Shown here: one piece after another, positions 16,622-24,412 of the stretch
How positions within the stretch are numbered: position 1 is the first letter of the stretch
How the letters are laid out: each line of letters begins with the position of its first letter
Source of the DNA: Sphingomonas sp. CBMAI 2297
GTDB taxonomy: Bacteria > Pseudomonadota > Alphaproteobacteria > Sphingomonadales > Sphingomonadaceae
Length of the DNA stretch: 64,000 nt
NCBI RefSeq assembly: GCF_029870595.1
Contig: NZ_JAPDIR010000022.1
Coordinates: 1-64,000 of the forward strand
Direction: 5' to 3'
The notes under the pieces: generated by a model
Database searches by the model: none
What the model was told of the DNA's origin: nothing
The model's input: the letters and a program-made list of their open reading frames with translations, nothing else
Position numbers and translations under genes: made by a program

Positions 16622-18925
16622 ATGAAGATCGCATGCGTGGGCGGCGGGCCGGCTGGCCTCTATTTCGCCATCTCGATGAAAGTGCGCGATGCGGGCCATG
16701 AGATTCATGTGTTCGAGCGCAACCGGCCCGACGACACGTTCGGCTGGGGCGTCGTCTTCTCGGACCAGACGGTCGAGAATCTGATGGCGAACGATCCCGT
16801 CAGCGGCGAGACGATCCGCGGCGAGTTCGCGCATTGGGACGATATCGACGTGCATATCCATGGCGAGCGCATCCGCTCGTCGGGGCACGGCTTTATCGGC
16901 ATCGGCCGCAAGCGGCTGCTGGCGATCCTCCAGGCGCGGGCCCGCGAGCTGGGCGTGGTGCTGCATTTCCGGCACGAGGCGGGGCCGGACCTGGCCGACT
17001 GGGCGGACTATGATCTCGTCATCGCCGCCGACGGCGCCAACAGCCGCATCCGCAATGCGCATGCCGAGCATTTCGACGTCGACATCCAGGTGCGCAGGAA
17101 CAAGTTCTTCTGGTTCGGCACCGGCAAGGTGTTCGACGCCTTCACCTTCGCCTTCGAGGAGACCGCGGCGGGCTGGGTCTGGGCCCATGCCTATCGCTTC
17201 GACGACGATCTCTCGACCTTCATCGTCGAGATGGATCCGGCGACCTGGCACGGCCTGGGCCTCGACGCGATGGACCAGCCCGCGGCGATCGCGCTGTGCG
17301 AGCGGATCTTCGCCCGGCATCTGGACGGCCATGGCCTGATGTCCAACGCCACGCATCTGCCCGGGCCCCAGGCCTGGCTGAACTTCCGCCGGATCGTCAC
17401 CGGCCGCTGGTCGCACGACAAGTTCGTCCTGCTCGGCGACGCGGCGCACACCGCGCATTTCTCGATCGGGTCGGGCACCAAGCTGGCGCTGGAGGACGCG
17501 ATCAAGCTGGCCGAGGTGCTCAACCGCCCCGGGCTCGGCCGCGCCCAGGCGCTGGCGGAATATCAGGCCGAGCGCAATGTCGAGGTGCTCAAGCTGCAGA
17601 ACAGCGCGCGCAACTCGACCGAATGGTTCGAGACGCTCGACCGCTATCTGCCATTCGCGCCGATCCAGTTCGCCTATTCGCTGCTCACGCGCTCGCAGCG
17701 GGTCAGCCACGAGAATCTCCGCCTGCGCGACCGGAACTGGCTGGAAGGGGTCGAAAGCTGGTTCCAGGCGCAGTCGCCGGGCGGAAAGCGCGCGCAACCG
17801 GTCCCGCCGATGTTCGCACCGTACAGATTGCGCGAAATGCCGCTGGCGAATCGTATCGTGGTTTCGCCCATGGCCATGTATTCGGCCGTCGACGGCACGC
17901 CGAACGACTTCCATCTCGTCCATTACGGCACCCGCGCCCAGGGCGGCGCCGGCCTGATCTATACCGAGATGACCTGCGTCTCGCCCGAGGGCCGGATCAC
18001 GCCCGGCTGCCCGGGCATGTACGCTCCCGGGCATGTCGCGGCCTGGCGGCGCATCACCGATTTCGTCCATGCGCACAGCGGCGCGAAGATCTGCCTCCAG
18101 CTCGGCCATTCGGGCGCCAAGGGCTCGACCAGGATCGGCTGGGAGGGGATGGACCAGCCCCTGCCCGAGGGCAATTGGCCACTGATCGCCGCCTCCGACG
18201 TGCCGTGGAGCGCCGACAACGCCGCGCCGCGCCCGATGACCCGCGCCGACATGGACGAAGTGCGCGACCAGTTCGTCGCGGCGGCGCGCATGGCGGCGGA
18301 AGCCGGCTTCGACATGATCGAGCTGCACGCCGCGCACGGCTATCTGCTCTCCAGCTTCATCACGCCGCTCCAGAACACTCGCACCGACGACTATGGCGGC
18401 AGCCTGGCGAACCGCCTGCGCTATCCGCTCGAAGTGTTCGCGGCGATGCGCGCCGCCTGGCCCGCCGAACGGCCGATGTCGGTCCGCATCTCGGCGACCG
18501 ACTGGATGGGCGACCAGGGCGTCACGCCCAACGAAGCGGTGGCGATCGCCCGCGCCTTTGACGAAGCGGGCGCCGACCTGATCGACGTCTCGGCCGGCCA
18601 GACCTGGGTCGAGTGCAAGCCGGTCTATGGCCGCATGTTCCAGACGCCCTTTGCCGACCGGATCCGCAACGAGGCGCGCGTCTCGACCATGGCGGTGGGC
18701 AATATCTTCGAGACCGACCACGCCAATTCGATCCTCGCCGCCGGCCGCGCCGACCTGGTCGCAATCGGACGGCCGCACATGATCGACCCGATGTGGACGC
18801 TGCGCGCCGCCGCGCAGCACGGCTATCGCGGCGTGCGCGTGCCGCCGCAATATCTGGGCGGGATGAGCCAGCTCGCCCGCAACCTGCAACGCGCCGCCGA
18901 GGCCGGCGCGGCGCTCGGGAGCTGA
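16622..18925 (+). CDS. Bifunctional anthraniloyl-CoA / salicylyl-CoA monooxygenase-reductase
   Basis: A 767-residue cytoplasmic flavoenzyme. In the family (2-aminobenzoyl-CoA monooxygenase/reductase of Azoarcus evansii; often named salicylyl-CoA 5-hydroxylase/oxidoreductase) the N-terminal half hydroxylates the aromatic CoA thioester and the C-terminal half reduces the ring, giving a non-aromatic product without ring-cleaving dioxygenases. Residues 1-385 show an FAD Rossmann motif (CVGGGPAG, residues 5-12) and the second FAD motif LLGDAAHTAHF. Residues about 395-767 are an Old Yellow Enzyme domain (PMFAPYRLREMPLANR, HAAHGYLLSSF, DDYGGSLANR). GAGGGAG lies 9 bases before the ATG. It is the first gene of an operon with beta-oxidation-type genes and has a palindromic operator upstream. 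The two-domain build is clear; amino versus hydroxy substrate is not decidable. Confidence 0.87.
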   Translation: MKIACVGGGPAGLYFAISMKVRDAGHEIHVFERNRPDDTFGWGVVFSDQTVENLMANDPVSGETIRGEFAHWDDIDVHIHGERIRSSGHGFIGIGRKRLLAILQARARELGVVLHFRHEAGPDLADWADYDLVIAADGANSRIRNAHAEHFDVDIQVRRNKFFWFGTGKVFDAFTFAFEETAAGWVWAHAYRFDDDLSTFIVEMDPATWHGLGLDAMDQPAAIALCERIFARHLDGHGLMSNATHLPGPQAWLNFRRIVTGRWSHDKFVLLGDAAHTAHFSIGSGTKLALEDAIKLAEVLNRPGLGRAQALAEYQAERNVEVLKLQNSARNSTEWFETLDRYLPFAPIQFAYSLLTRSQRVSHENLRLRDRNWLEGVESWFQAQSPGGKRAQPVPPMFAPYRLREMPLANRIVVSPMAMYSAVDGTPNDFHLVHYGTRAQGGAGLIYTEMTCVSPEGRITPGCPGMYAPGHVAAWRRITDFVHAHSGAKICLQLGHSGAKGSTRIGWEGMDQPLPEGNWPLIAASDVPWSADNAAPRPMTRADMDEVRDQFVAAARMAAEAGFDMIELHAAHGYLLSSFITPLQNTRTDDYGGSLANRLRYPLEVFAAMRAAWPAERPMSVRISATDWMGDQGVTPNEAVAIARAFDEAGADLIDVSAGQTWVECKPVYGRMFQTPFADRIRNEARVSTMAVGNIFETDHANSILAAGRADLVAIGRPHMIDPMWTLRAAAQHGYRGVRVPPQYLGGMSQLARNLQRAAEAGAALGS

Positions 18926-18929
18926 TGCC

Positions 18930-19691
18930 ATGCGCCTGAAGGATGTCCATGCGGTCGTCACCGGCGGCGGGTCCGGCATCGGTGCGGCGATCGCCCGGGC
19001 CCTGACCGAAGAGGGCGCGCGCCTGACGCTGATCGGGCGCCGGGTCGAGCCGATCGAGGCTGTCGCCGCGACGATCCCCGGCGCCATCACCATCCCCGCC
19101 GACGTGACCGATCGCGCCTCGATCGACACCGGCTTCGAGACCGCCCGCGCCGCGCACGGGCCGATCGGCATCCTGGTGAACAACGCCGGCATCGCCCCCA
19201 GCGCGCCCTTCGCCAGAATGACGGCAGACACCTGGCGCGCGACGATGGCGACCAATCTCGACGCGCTGTTCCATTGCTGCCAGGCCGCGCTGCCGGACCT
19301 GCTCGCGGCACCGGCGGGGCGGATCGTCACCATCGCGTCGACCGCGGGGCTCAAGGGCTATGGCTATACCGCCGCCTATGTCGCCTCGAAGCATGGCGCG
19401 ATCGGGCTGATGCGCGCGCTCGCCGCCGAGTTCGCCGCCACGCCGCTCACCGCCAATGCGCTCTGCCCCGGCTTCACCGATACCGACATCGTGGCCAGGG
19501 CGATCGAGACCATCGCCGGCCGTACCGGCCGCAGCGAAGCGGAGGCGCTGGCCGAGCTGACTCGCCACAATCCCCAGAAACGCCTGATCACGCCCGAGGA
19601 AGTGGCGGCCGCGGCAGTGTGGCTCTGCCTGCCGGCCAGCGGATCGGTGACCGGCCAGGCGATCCCGATCGCCGGCGGAGAAGTGACATGA
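18930..19691 (+). CDS. Short-chain dehydrogenase/reductase (probable 3-hydroxyacyl-CoA dehydrogenase)
   Basis: A 253-residue NAD(P)-dependent SDR. The cofactor loop TGGGSGIG is near residue 11, NNAG near residue 88, the catalytic Ser in VTIASTAG, and YxxxK as YVASK. The C-terminal GGEVT is typical of classical SDRs. It starts 4 bases after the monooxygenase gene and its stop overlaps the next start (ATGA), so it is translated with the operon. In CoA-dependent anthranilate/benzoate-type pathways an SDR oxidises a 3-hydroxyacyl-CoA or cyclic alcohol intermediate; that role is inferred from position. Confidence 0.82.
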   Translation: MRLKDVHAVVTGGGSGIGAAIARALTEEGARLTLIGRRVEPIEAVAATIPGAITIPADVTDRASIDTGFETARAAHGPIGILVNNAGIAPSAPFARMTADTWRATMATNLDALFHCCQAALPDLLAAPAGRIVTIASTAGLKGYGYTAAYVASKHGAIGLMRALAAEFAATPLTANALCPGFTDTDIVARAIETIAGRTGRSEAEALAELTRHNPQKRLITPEEVAAAAVWLCLPASGSVTGQAIPIAGGEVT

Positions 19692-20179
19692 CCCGCGCCG
19701 CCTCCCTCCGCGAGAAGCATGACGGCGCGCTCGACGATCGCGGCAGCGTGCGCCTGTGGCTGCGGCTGCTCACCTGCACCACGGTGATCGAGAAGCGGCT
19801 GAAGCGCGGCTTCGCCGACAAACATGACATCACCCTGCCGCGCTTCGACGTGATGGCCGCGCTCGACCGCCATCCCGGCGGAATGACGATGGGCCAGCTC
19901 TCCCAGGCGCTGCTCGTATCGAACGGCAATGTCACCGGCGTCGTCCAGGCGCTGGTGCGCGATCGCTATGTCAGCCTGGCCCCCTCTCCCACCGACGGCC
20001 GCTCCTCGGTCGCGCGGCTGACCCAGCTGGGGCGCGAATGCTTCGCCGGGCTGGCCGAGGCGCATCACGCCTGGATCGAGGCGATGCTCGCGGGACTGGG
20101 CCGGGAGGAACGCGGCCAGCTTCACGCGTTGCTCGGAATACTCAAGGATTCGCTCGCTGCCGATGGAGGGAAGGAATGA
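19688..20179 (+). CDS. MarR-family transcriptional regulator inside the aryl-CoA operon
   Basis: A 163-residue winged-helix regulator. The core reads LPRFDVMAALDRHPGGMT, followed by the recognition-helix region QALLVSNGNVTGVVQ and the wing RDRYVSLAPSPTDGRSS, the usual MarR layout. The start ATG overlaps the SDR stop, and its own stop overlaps the next start. Being within the operon suggests autoregulation, most likely as a repressor released by an aryl-CoA or related ligand, acting at the nested palindrome 16531-16566. Ligand and target are inferred. Confidence 0.85.
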   Translation: MTRAASLREKHDGALDDRGSVRLWLRLLTCTTVIEKRLKRGFADKHDITLPRFDVMAALDRHPGGMTMGQLSQALLVSNGNVTGVVQALVRDRYVSLAPSPTDGRSSVARLTQLGRECFAGLAEAHHAWIEAMLAGLGREERGQLHALLGILKDSLAADGGKE

Positions 20180-20991
20180 CCATGGATCCGACCAGCTTCG
20201 CGCCGGCGCATTTCGGCTGGCAGTTTGCCGACGGGATAGCGACCATCACCCTCAACCGCCCCGAGCGGAAGAACCCGCTCACCTTTGAAAGCTATGCCGA
20301 GCTGCGCGATGCCTTTCGGGATCTGGTATATGCGCCGCAGGTGAAGGCGATCGTCCTTACCGGCGCCGGCGGCAATTTCTCCTCGGGCGGCGACGTCCAT
20401 GAGATCATCGGGCCGCTGACCGGGATGGCGATGCCCGAGCTGCTGGCCTTCACCCGGATGACCGGCGACCTGGTCAAGGCGATGCGCGCCTGCCCGCAGC
20501 CGATCGTCGCGGCGATCGACGGCATCTGCGTCGGCGCCGGGGCGATCATGGCGATGGCGTCCGACCTGCGCCTCGCCACCCCGGCGGCCAAGACCGCCTT
20601 CCTGTTCACGCGCGTCGGCCTGGCGGGCTGCGACATGGGCGCCTGCGCAATCCTGCCGCGGATCATCGGCCAGGGCCGCGCCGCCGACCTGCTCTATACC
20701 GGCCGCATGATGTCGGCCGAGGAAGGCGAGCGCTGGGGCTTCCACAACCGGCTCGTGCCCGCCGACGCGCTGCCGGGCGAAGCCCAGGCACTGGCCCGCA
20801 GCATCGCCGCCGGCCCCAATTTCGCGCACGGCATCACCAAGACCCAGCTCAACACCGAATGGGCGGTGAGCATCGAGACCGCGATCGAGATGGAGGCCCA
20901 GGCCCAGGCGATCTGCATGGCGACCAGGGATTTCCGCCGCGCCTTCGAGGCCTTTGCGGAGAAGCGCACTCCCGAGTTCGAGGGCAATTGA
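20176..20991 (+). CDS. Crotonase-fold (enoyl-CoA hydratase/isomerase-like) enzyme
   Basis: A 271-residue crotonase homologue. Start ATG 20176 overlaps the MarR stop and follows GGAGGG; ATG 20182 is an equally possible start. The oxyanion-hole segments are visible (NFSSGGDVHEI and DGICVGAGAIMAMA). The two glutamates that hydrate a double bond in standard enoyl-CoA hydratases are not seen at their usual places: that region reads FTRVGLAGCDMGACAIL. It may therefore be another crotonase type. A ring-opening hydrolase acting on a 2-oxocyclohexane-carboxyl-CoA-like intermediate would fit the pathway, but this is an inference. The stop overlaps the acyl-CoA dehydrogenase start by one base. Confidence 0.8.
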   Translation: MTMDPTSFAPAHFGWQFADGIATITLNRPERKNPLTFESYAELRDAFRDLVYAPQVKAIVLTGAGGNFSSGGDVHEIIGPLTGMAMPELLAFTRMTGDLVKAMRACPQPIVAAIDGICVGAGAIMAMASDLRLATPAAKTAFLFTRVGLAGCDMGACAILPRIIGQGRAADLLYTGRMMSAEEGERWGFHNRLVPADALPGEAQALARSIAAGPNFAHGITKTQLNTEWAVSIETAIEMEAQAQAICMATRDFRRAFEAFAEKRTPEFEGN

Positions 20992-22157
20992 TGGCCGACC
21001 GCAGCTTCCTCGACTGGCCCTTTCTCGACGACGGCCACCGCAGGCTGGCCGAAGCGCTGGAGACCTGGTGCATTGCCAACCTCACCGGCCATCACGGCGC
21101 CGATATGGATGCCGAATGCCGGAGGCTCGTCCGCGCGCTCGGCGACGGCGGCTGGCTGCGCTACTGCGTGCCGGCGGCCTGGGGCGGCGTGCACGAGACG
21201 CTCGACATCCGCTCGCTGGCGCTGATCCGCGAGACGCTGGCGCGCCATTCGGGGCTGGCCGATTTCGCCTTCGCCATGCAGGGACTGGGATCGGGCACCA
21301 TCTCGCTGTTCGGCACCGAGGCGCAGAAACAGGCCTATCTCCCCGCCGTGGCACGCGGCGAGAAGATCGCCGCCTTCGCGCTCACCGAGCCGGGCTCCGG
21401 CTCCGACGTCGCCGCGATGGAGACGCTGGCCGAGCGCCACGGCACTGGCTGGCGCGTGAACGGCGCCAAGACCTATATCTCGAACGGCGGCATCGCCGAT
21501 TACTACGTCCTCTTCGCCCGCACCGGCGAGGCGCCGGGCGCCAGGGGCATCTCCGCCTTCCTCGTCGATGCCGACACGGCGGGCCTGCGCGTCACCGAGC
21601 GGATCGAAGTGATCGCGCCGCATCCGCTCGCCACGCTGGAGTTCGCCGACATGGCGCTGCCCGCCGACGCCCTGCTGGGGGAGCCCGGGCGCGGCTTCGC
21701 GGCGGCGATGGCGACGCTCGACATCTTCCGCACCACCGTGGGCGCCGCCGCGCTGGGCTTCGCCCGCCGCGCGCTCGACGAGGCCACCACCCGTGCCCGG
21801 ACCAGGCGGCTCGGCGATGGCACGCTCGCCGACAATCCGGTCACCCAGTCCAAGCTCGCCGAGATGGTGCTCGACATCGATACCTCCGCCCTTCTCATCT
21901 ACCGTGCCGGCTGGCTCCGCGACGTCCGGGGCCAGCGCAACACGCGCGAGGCGGCGCTCGCCAAGCTCCACGCCACCGACAGCGCCCAGCAGGTGATCGA
22001 CAAGGCGGTGCAGATCTTCGGCGGCCTGGGCGTCACCGTCGGCGCGCCGGTCGAGGCGCTGTACCGCGAGGTCCGGGCGCTGCGCATCTATGAAGGCGCC
22101 TCGGAGGTGCAGAAGATCGTCATCGCCCGCCAGCACCTCGCCCAGAGCGCCGGCTGA
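20991..22157 (+). CDS. Acyl-CoA dehydrogenase
   Basis: A 388-residue FAD-dependent acyl-CoA dehydrogenase. Visible are the FAD/substrate signature FALTEPGSGSDVAAM, the NGAKTYISNGG stretch, and a C-terminal base candidate in IYEGASEVQ (Glu368). The gene shares one base with the preceding stop (TGATG) and one with the next start. It would introduce a double bond into a CoA-bound intermediate after ring reduction or opening. In comparable clusters known to me an AMP-dependent aryl-CoA ligase gene often lies beside it; here none does. The exact substrate is not readable. Confidence 0.88.
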   Translation: MADRSFLDWPFLDDGHRRLAEALETWCIANLTGHHGADMDAECRRLVRALGDGGWLRYCVPAAWGGVHETLDIRSLALIRETLARHSGLADFAFAMQGLGSGTISLFGTEAQKQAYLPAVARGEKIAAFALTEPGSGSDVAAMETLAERHGTGWRVNGAKTYISNGGIADYYVLFARTGEAPGARGISAFLVDADTAGLRVTERIEVIAPHPLATLEFADMALPADALLGEPGRGFAAAMATLDIFRTTVGAAALGFARRALDEATTRARTRRLGDGTLADNPVTQSKLAEMVLDIDTSALLIYRAGWLRDVRGQRNTREAALAKLHATDSAQQVIDKAVQIFGGLGVTVGAPVEALYREVRALRIYEGASEVQKIVIARQHLAQSAG

Positions 22158-22561
22158 TGTTCCGCGTCGCCTATCCGCTGCGCTTCGCCCATTGCGACCC
22201 GGCGGGGATCGCCTTCTACCCACGCTGCCTCGAGCTGTGCGACGCCGCGGTCGAGGACTGGACCCCGGCGGTGCTGGGCGACGACCGGCGGGCGATGCAC
22301 ATGGGGCGCGGCCTGGGCCTGCCCACCGTCAGCCTCTCCTCCACCTTCACCGCGCCGAGCAGGCTGGGCGACCGGCTCGATTTCGCCGTGCGCCTCACCC
22401 GGGTTGGCCGCAGCTCGATCGACCTGGAAGTGGAGGTGACGTGCGAGGGCGCGCTGCGCTTCTCGGTCCGCCTCACCCAGGTGCTGATCGATCTTGCCGA
22501 CGGCAAGTCGCGGCCCTGGCCCCCCGAATATCGCCAACGCCTTGAAACGGAATGCCGATGA
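22157..22561 (+). CDS. Hotdog-fold acyl-CoA thioesterase (4-hydroxybenzoyl-CoA thioesterase type)
   Basis: A 134-residue protein whose N-terminal motif AHCDPAGIAFYPR matches the active-site loop of 4HBT-family thioesterases (the Asp is the usual catalytic residue). It would hydrolyse a CoA thioester in the cytoplasm. In aryl-CoA clusters such enzymes are thought to rescue CoA from dead-end thioesters rather than carry main flux. It overlaps the preceding stop (TGATG) and the next start (ATGA), so it is firmly part of the operon. Confidence 0.85.
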   Translation: MFRVAYPLRFAHCDPAGIAFYPRCLELCDAAVEDWTPAVLGDDRRAMHMGRGLGLPTVSLSSTFTAPSRLGDRLDFAVRLTRVGRSSIDLEVEVTCEGALRFSVRLTQVLIDLADGKSRPWPPEYRQRLETECR

Positions 22562-22962
22562 CTGCCCATCAGAGCCTGCTCCCCCCCGGCTGGAAGCGCC
22601 CGCGCGGCTATGCCAACGGCATCGCGGCCAGCGGCCGGATGCTGTTCACCGCCGGCGTGGTCGGCTGGGACGCGGAGGAGCGCTTCGTCGCCCCCGATCT
22701 CGCCGGCCAGTTCCGCCAGGTGCTGGTCAACACGCTGGCGATCCTCGCCGAAGGCGGCGCCGGCCCGGAGCACATCGTGCGCATGACCTGGTACGTCACC
22801 AGCCGCGCCGAATATCTCGGCCAGATCGCCGAGATCGGCGCGGCGTATCGCGAGCTGATCGGCCGCAACTATCCGGCGATGGCCGTGGTCGAGGTCGCCG
22901 CGCTGGTCGAGGCCGAAGCCAAGGTCGAGATCGAGACGATCGCGGTCGCCCCCACTGCCTGA
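22558..22962 (+). CDS. Rid-family (YjgF/YER057c/UK114) protein lacking the catalytic Arg
   Basis: A 134-residue Rid-family protein. Start chosen at ATG 22558, which overlaps the thioesterase stop and lies about 6 bases after a GGA; ATG 22552 is possible. The fold signature is seen in AGVVGWD, VRMTWYVTSRAEYL and VEVAALVEAEAKVEIE. In RidA itself an arginine precedes the VEV strand (PAR-type motif) and is needed for imine/enamine deaminase activity; here the motif reads YPAMAVVEV with Met108 at that place. It therefore likely belongs to an Arg-less Rid subfamily, and a simple enamine deaminase role is doubtful. Its operon position suggests a step on the amino-substituted or oxo intermediate of the pathway. 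Confidence 0.83.
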   Translation: MTAHQSLLPPGWKRPRGYANGIAASGRMLFTAGVVGWDAEERFVAPDLAGQFRQVLVNTLAILAEGGAGPEHIVRMTWYVTSRAEYLGQIAEIGAAYRELIGRNYPAMAVVEVAALVEAEAKVEIETIAVAPTA

Positions 22963-22973
22963 GGAACCCTGAC

Positions 22974-24149
22974 ATGCAGAAATTCGACTGGGCCGATCCC
23001 CTGCTGCTCGACACGCAGCTGGAGGACGAGGAGCGGATGATCCGCGACACCGCGCGCGACTATGCGCAGGGGCGGCTCGCGCCGCGCGTGATCGAGGCGT
23101 TCGACCGGGAAGTCACCGATCCGGACATCTTCCGCGAGATGGGCGCGCTGGGCCTGCTCGGGCCGACCGTGCCCGAGGCTTATGGCGGCGTCGGCGCCTC
23201 CTATGTCGCCTATGGCCTGATCGCCCGCGAAGTGGAGCGCGTGGATTCGGGCTATCGCTCGATGATGAGCGTCCAGTCGAGCCTGGTCATGTACCCGATC
23301 CATGCCTTTGGCTCGGAAGCGCAGCGGCTGCGCTATCTGCCCAAGCTCGCCAGCGGCGAATGGATCGGCTGCTTCGGTCTGACCGAACCCGATGCCGGCT
23401 CCGATCCCGGCGGCATGCGCACGCGTGCCACCCGGATCGACGGCGGCTATCGGCTGAACGGCGCCAAGACCTGGATCTCCAACGCGCCGATCGCGGACGT
23501 CTTCATCGTCTGGGCCAAGTCGGACGCGCATGGCGGCGCGATCCGCGGCTTCGTGCTCGAGAAGGGCATGAAGGGCCTTTCGGCACCCAGGATCGAAGGC
23601 AAGCTGAGCCTGCGCGCCTCGATCACCGGCATGATCCAGCTCGACGATGTCGAGGTGCGCGAGGACGCGCTGCTGCCCGGGGTCGAGGGGCTGAAGGGCC
23701 CCTTCTCCTGCCTCAACCGCGCCCGCTACGGCATCAGCTGGGGCGCGCTCGGCGCCGCCGAATTCTGCTTCCATGCCGCCCGCCAATATGGGCTCGACCG
23801 GCACCAGTTCGGCAAGCCGCTCGCCGCGACCCAGCTCTTCCAGAAGAAGCTGGCGGACATGGAGACCGAAATCGCGCTCGGCCTGCAGGCTTCCCTGCGG
23901 GTGGGCCGGCTGATCGACGCCGGCCGCTTCGCCCCCGAGATGATCTCGATCGTCAAGCGCAACAATGTCGGCAAGGCGCTCGACATCGCCCGGGCCGCGC
24001 GCGACATGCACGGCGGCAACGGCATCTCGGGCGAATTCCAGGTGATGCGCCACCTGATGAACCTCGAGACGGTCAACACCTATGAGGGCACGCACGACGT
24101 CCATGCGCTGATCCTGGGCCGCGCGATCACCGGCATCGCCGCTTTCTGA
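22974..24149 (+). CDS. gcdH: Glutaryl-CoA dehydrogenase-like acyl-CoA dehydrogenase
   Basis: A 391-residue enzyme, full length for glutaryl-CoA dehydrogenase, which oxidises and decarboxylates glutaryl-CoA to crotonyl-CoA. Family hallmarks: SGYRSMMSVQSSLVM, FGLTEPDAGSDPGGM, NGAKTWISNAPI, the glutarate-binding region near ARYGISWGALGAA, and the C-terminal NTYEGTHDVHALILGRA with the base Glu371. It starts 11 bases after the Rid gene and ends the operon. Its presence suggests that the pathway funnels through a C5 dicarboxylyl-CoA, as expected for CoA-dependent ring catabolism. The intergenic stretch after it holds the terminator of the convergent M24 gene. Confidence 0.85.
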   Translation: MQKFDWADPLLLDTQLEDEERMIRDTARDYAQGRLAPRVIEAFDREVTDPDIFREMGALGLLGPTVPEAYGGVGASYVAYGLIAREVERVDSGYRSMMSVQSSLVMYPIHAFGSEAQRLRYLPKLASGEWIGCFGLTEPDAGSDPGGMRTRATRIDGGYRLNGAKTWISNAPIADVFIVWAKSDAHGGAIRGFVLEKGMKGLSAPRIEGKLSLRASITGMIQLDDVEVREDALLPGVEGLKGPFSCLNRARYGISWGALGAAEFCFHAARQYGLDRHQFGKPLAATQLFQKKLADMETEIALGLQASLRVGRLIDAGRFAPEMISIVKRNNVGKALDIARAARDMHGGNGISGEFQVMRHLMNLETVNTYEGTHDVHALILGRAITGIAAF

Positions 24150-24317
24150 CTGGTTTCCGGTTGCCGGCCTGTCTCCTACAGCGAACCGGCAAGCGTAGCG
24201 CGGAAAGTCACAAGGGTCGCACCACCGCGAATTCCTCGCGCGGCCTATTTTCCCTGTTTTCCCGGAAAGCGCGCGCATCTCGCAACATAGCTGCGCGCGG
24301 CTGATCCTATCTTTCCA

Positions 24318-24357
24318 ACAAAGCAAAAGAGCGGCCGGCAGCCAGGGCCGACCGCTC
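24318..24357 (-). terminator. Rho-independent terminator of the M24 peptidase gene
   Basis: On the minus strand GAGCGGTCGGC and GCCGGCCGCTC form an 11-position stem with one mismatch and a 7-base loop (plus-strand 24329-24357), followed by TTTTGCTTTG. The hairpin lies about 55 bases after the peptidase stop. It separates the two convergent transcription units. A second, looser dyad TTGCCGG (24161-24167) / CCGGCAA (24186-24192) just after the gcdH-like gene may serve the other direction. Confidence 0.7.
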
Positions 24358-24412
24358 GAGCCAAGCAGGCGAAACCCTACATTGCAAGCGCGCCCGGAGC
24401 GGCCCGCACGCC

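Noticed and set aside
16580..19354. A 924-codon minus-strand open frame opposite the monooxygenase and SDR genes
   Set aside because: A GC-bias shadow; the plus-strand frames carry clear FAD, OYE and SDR motifs.
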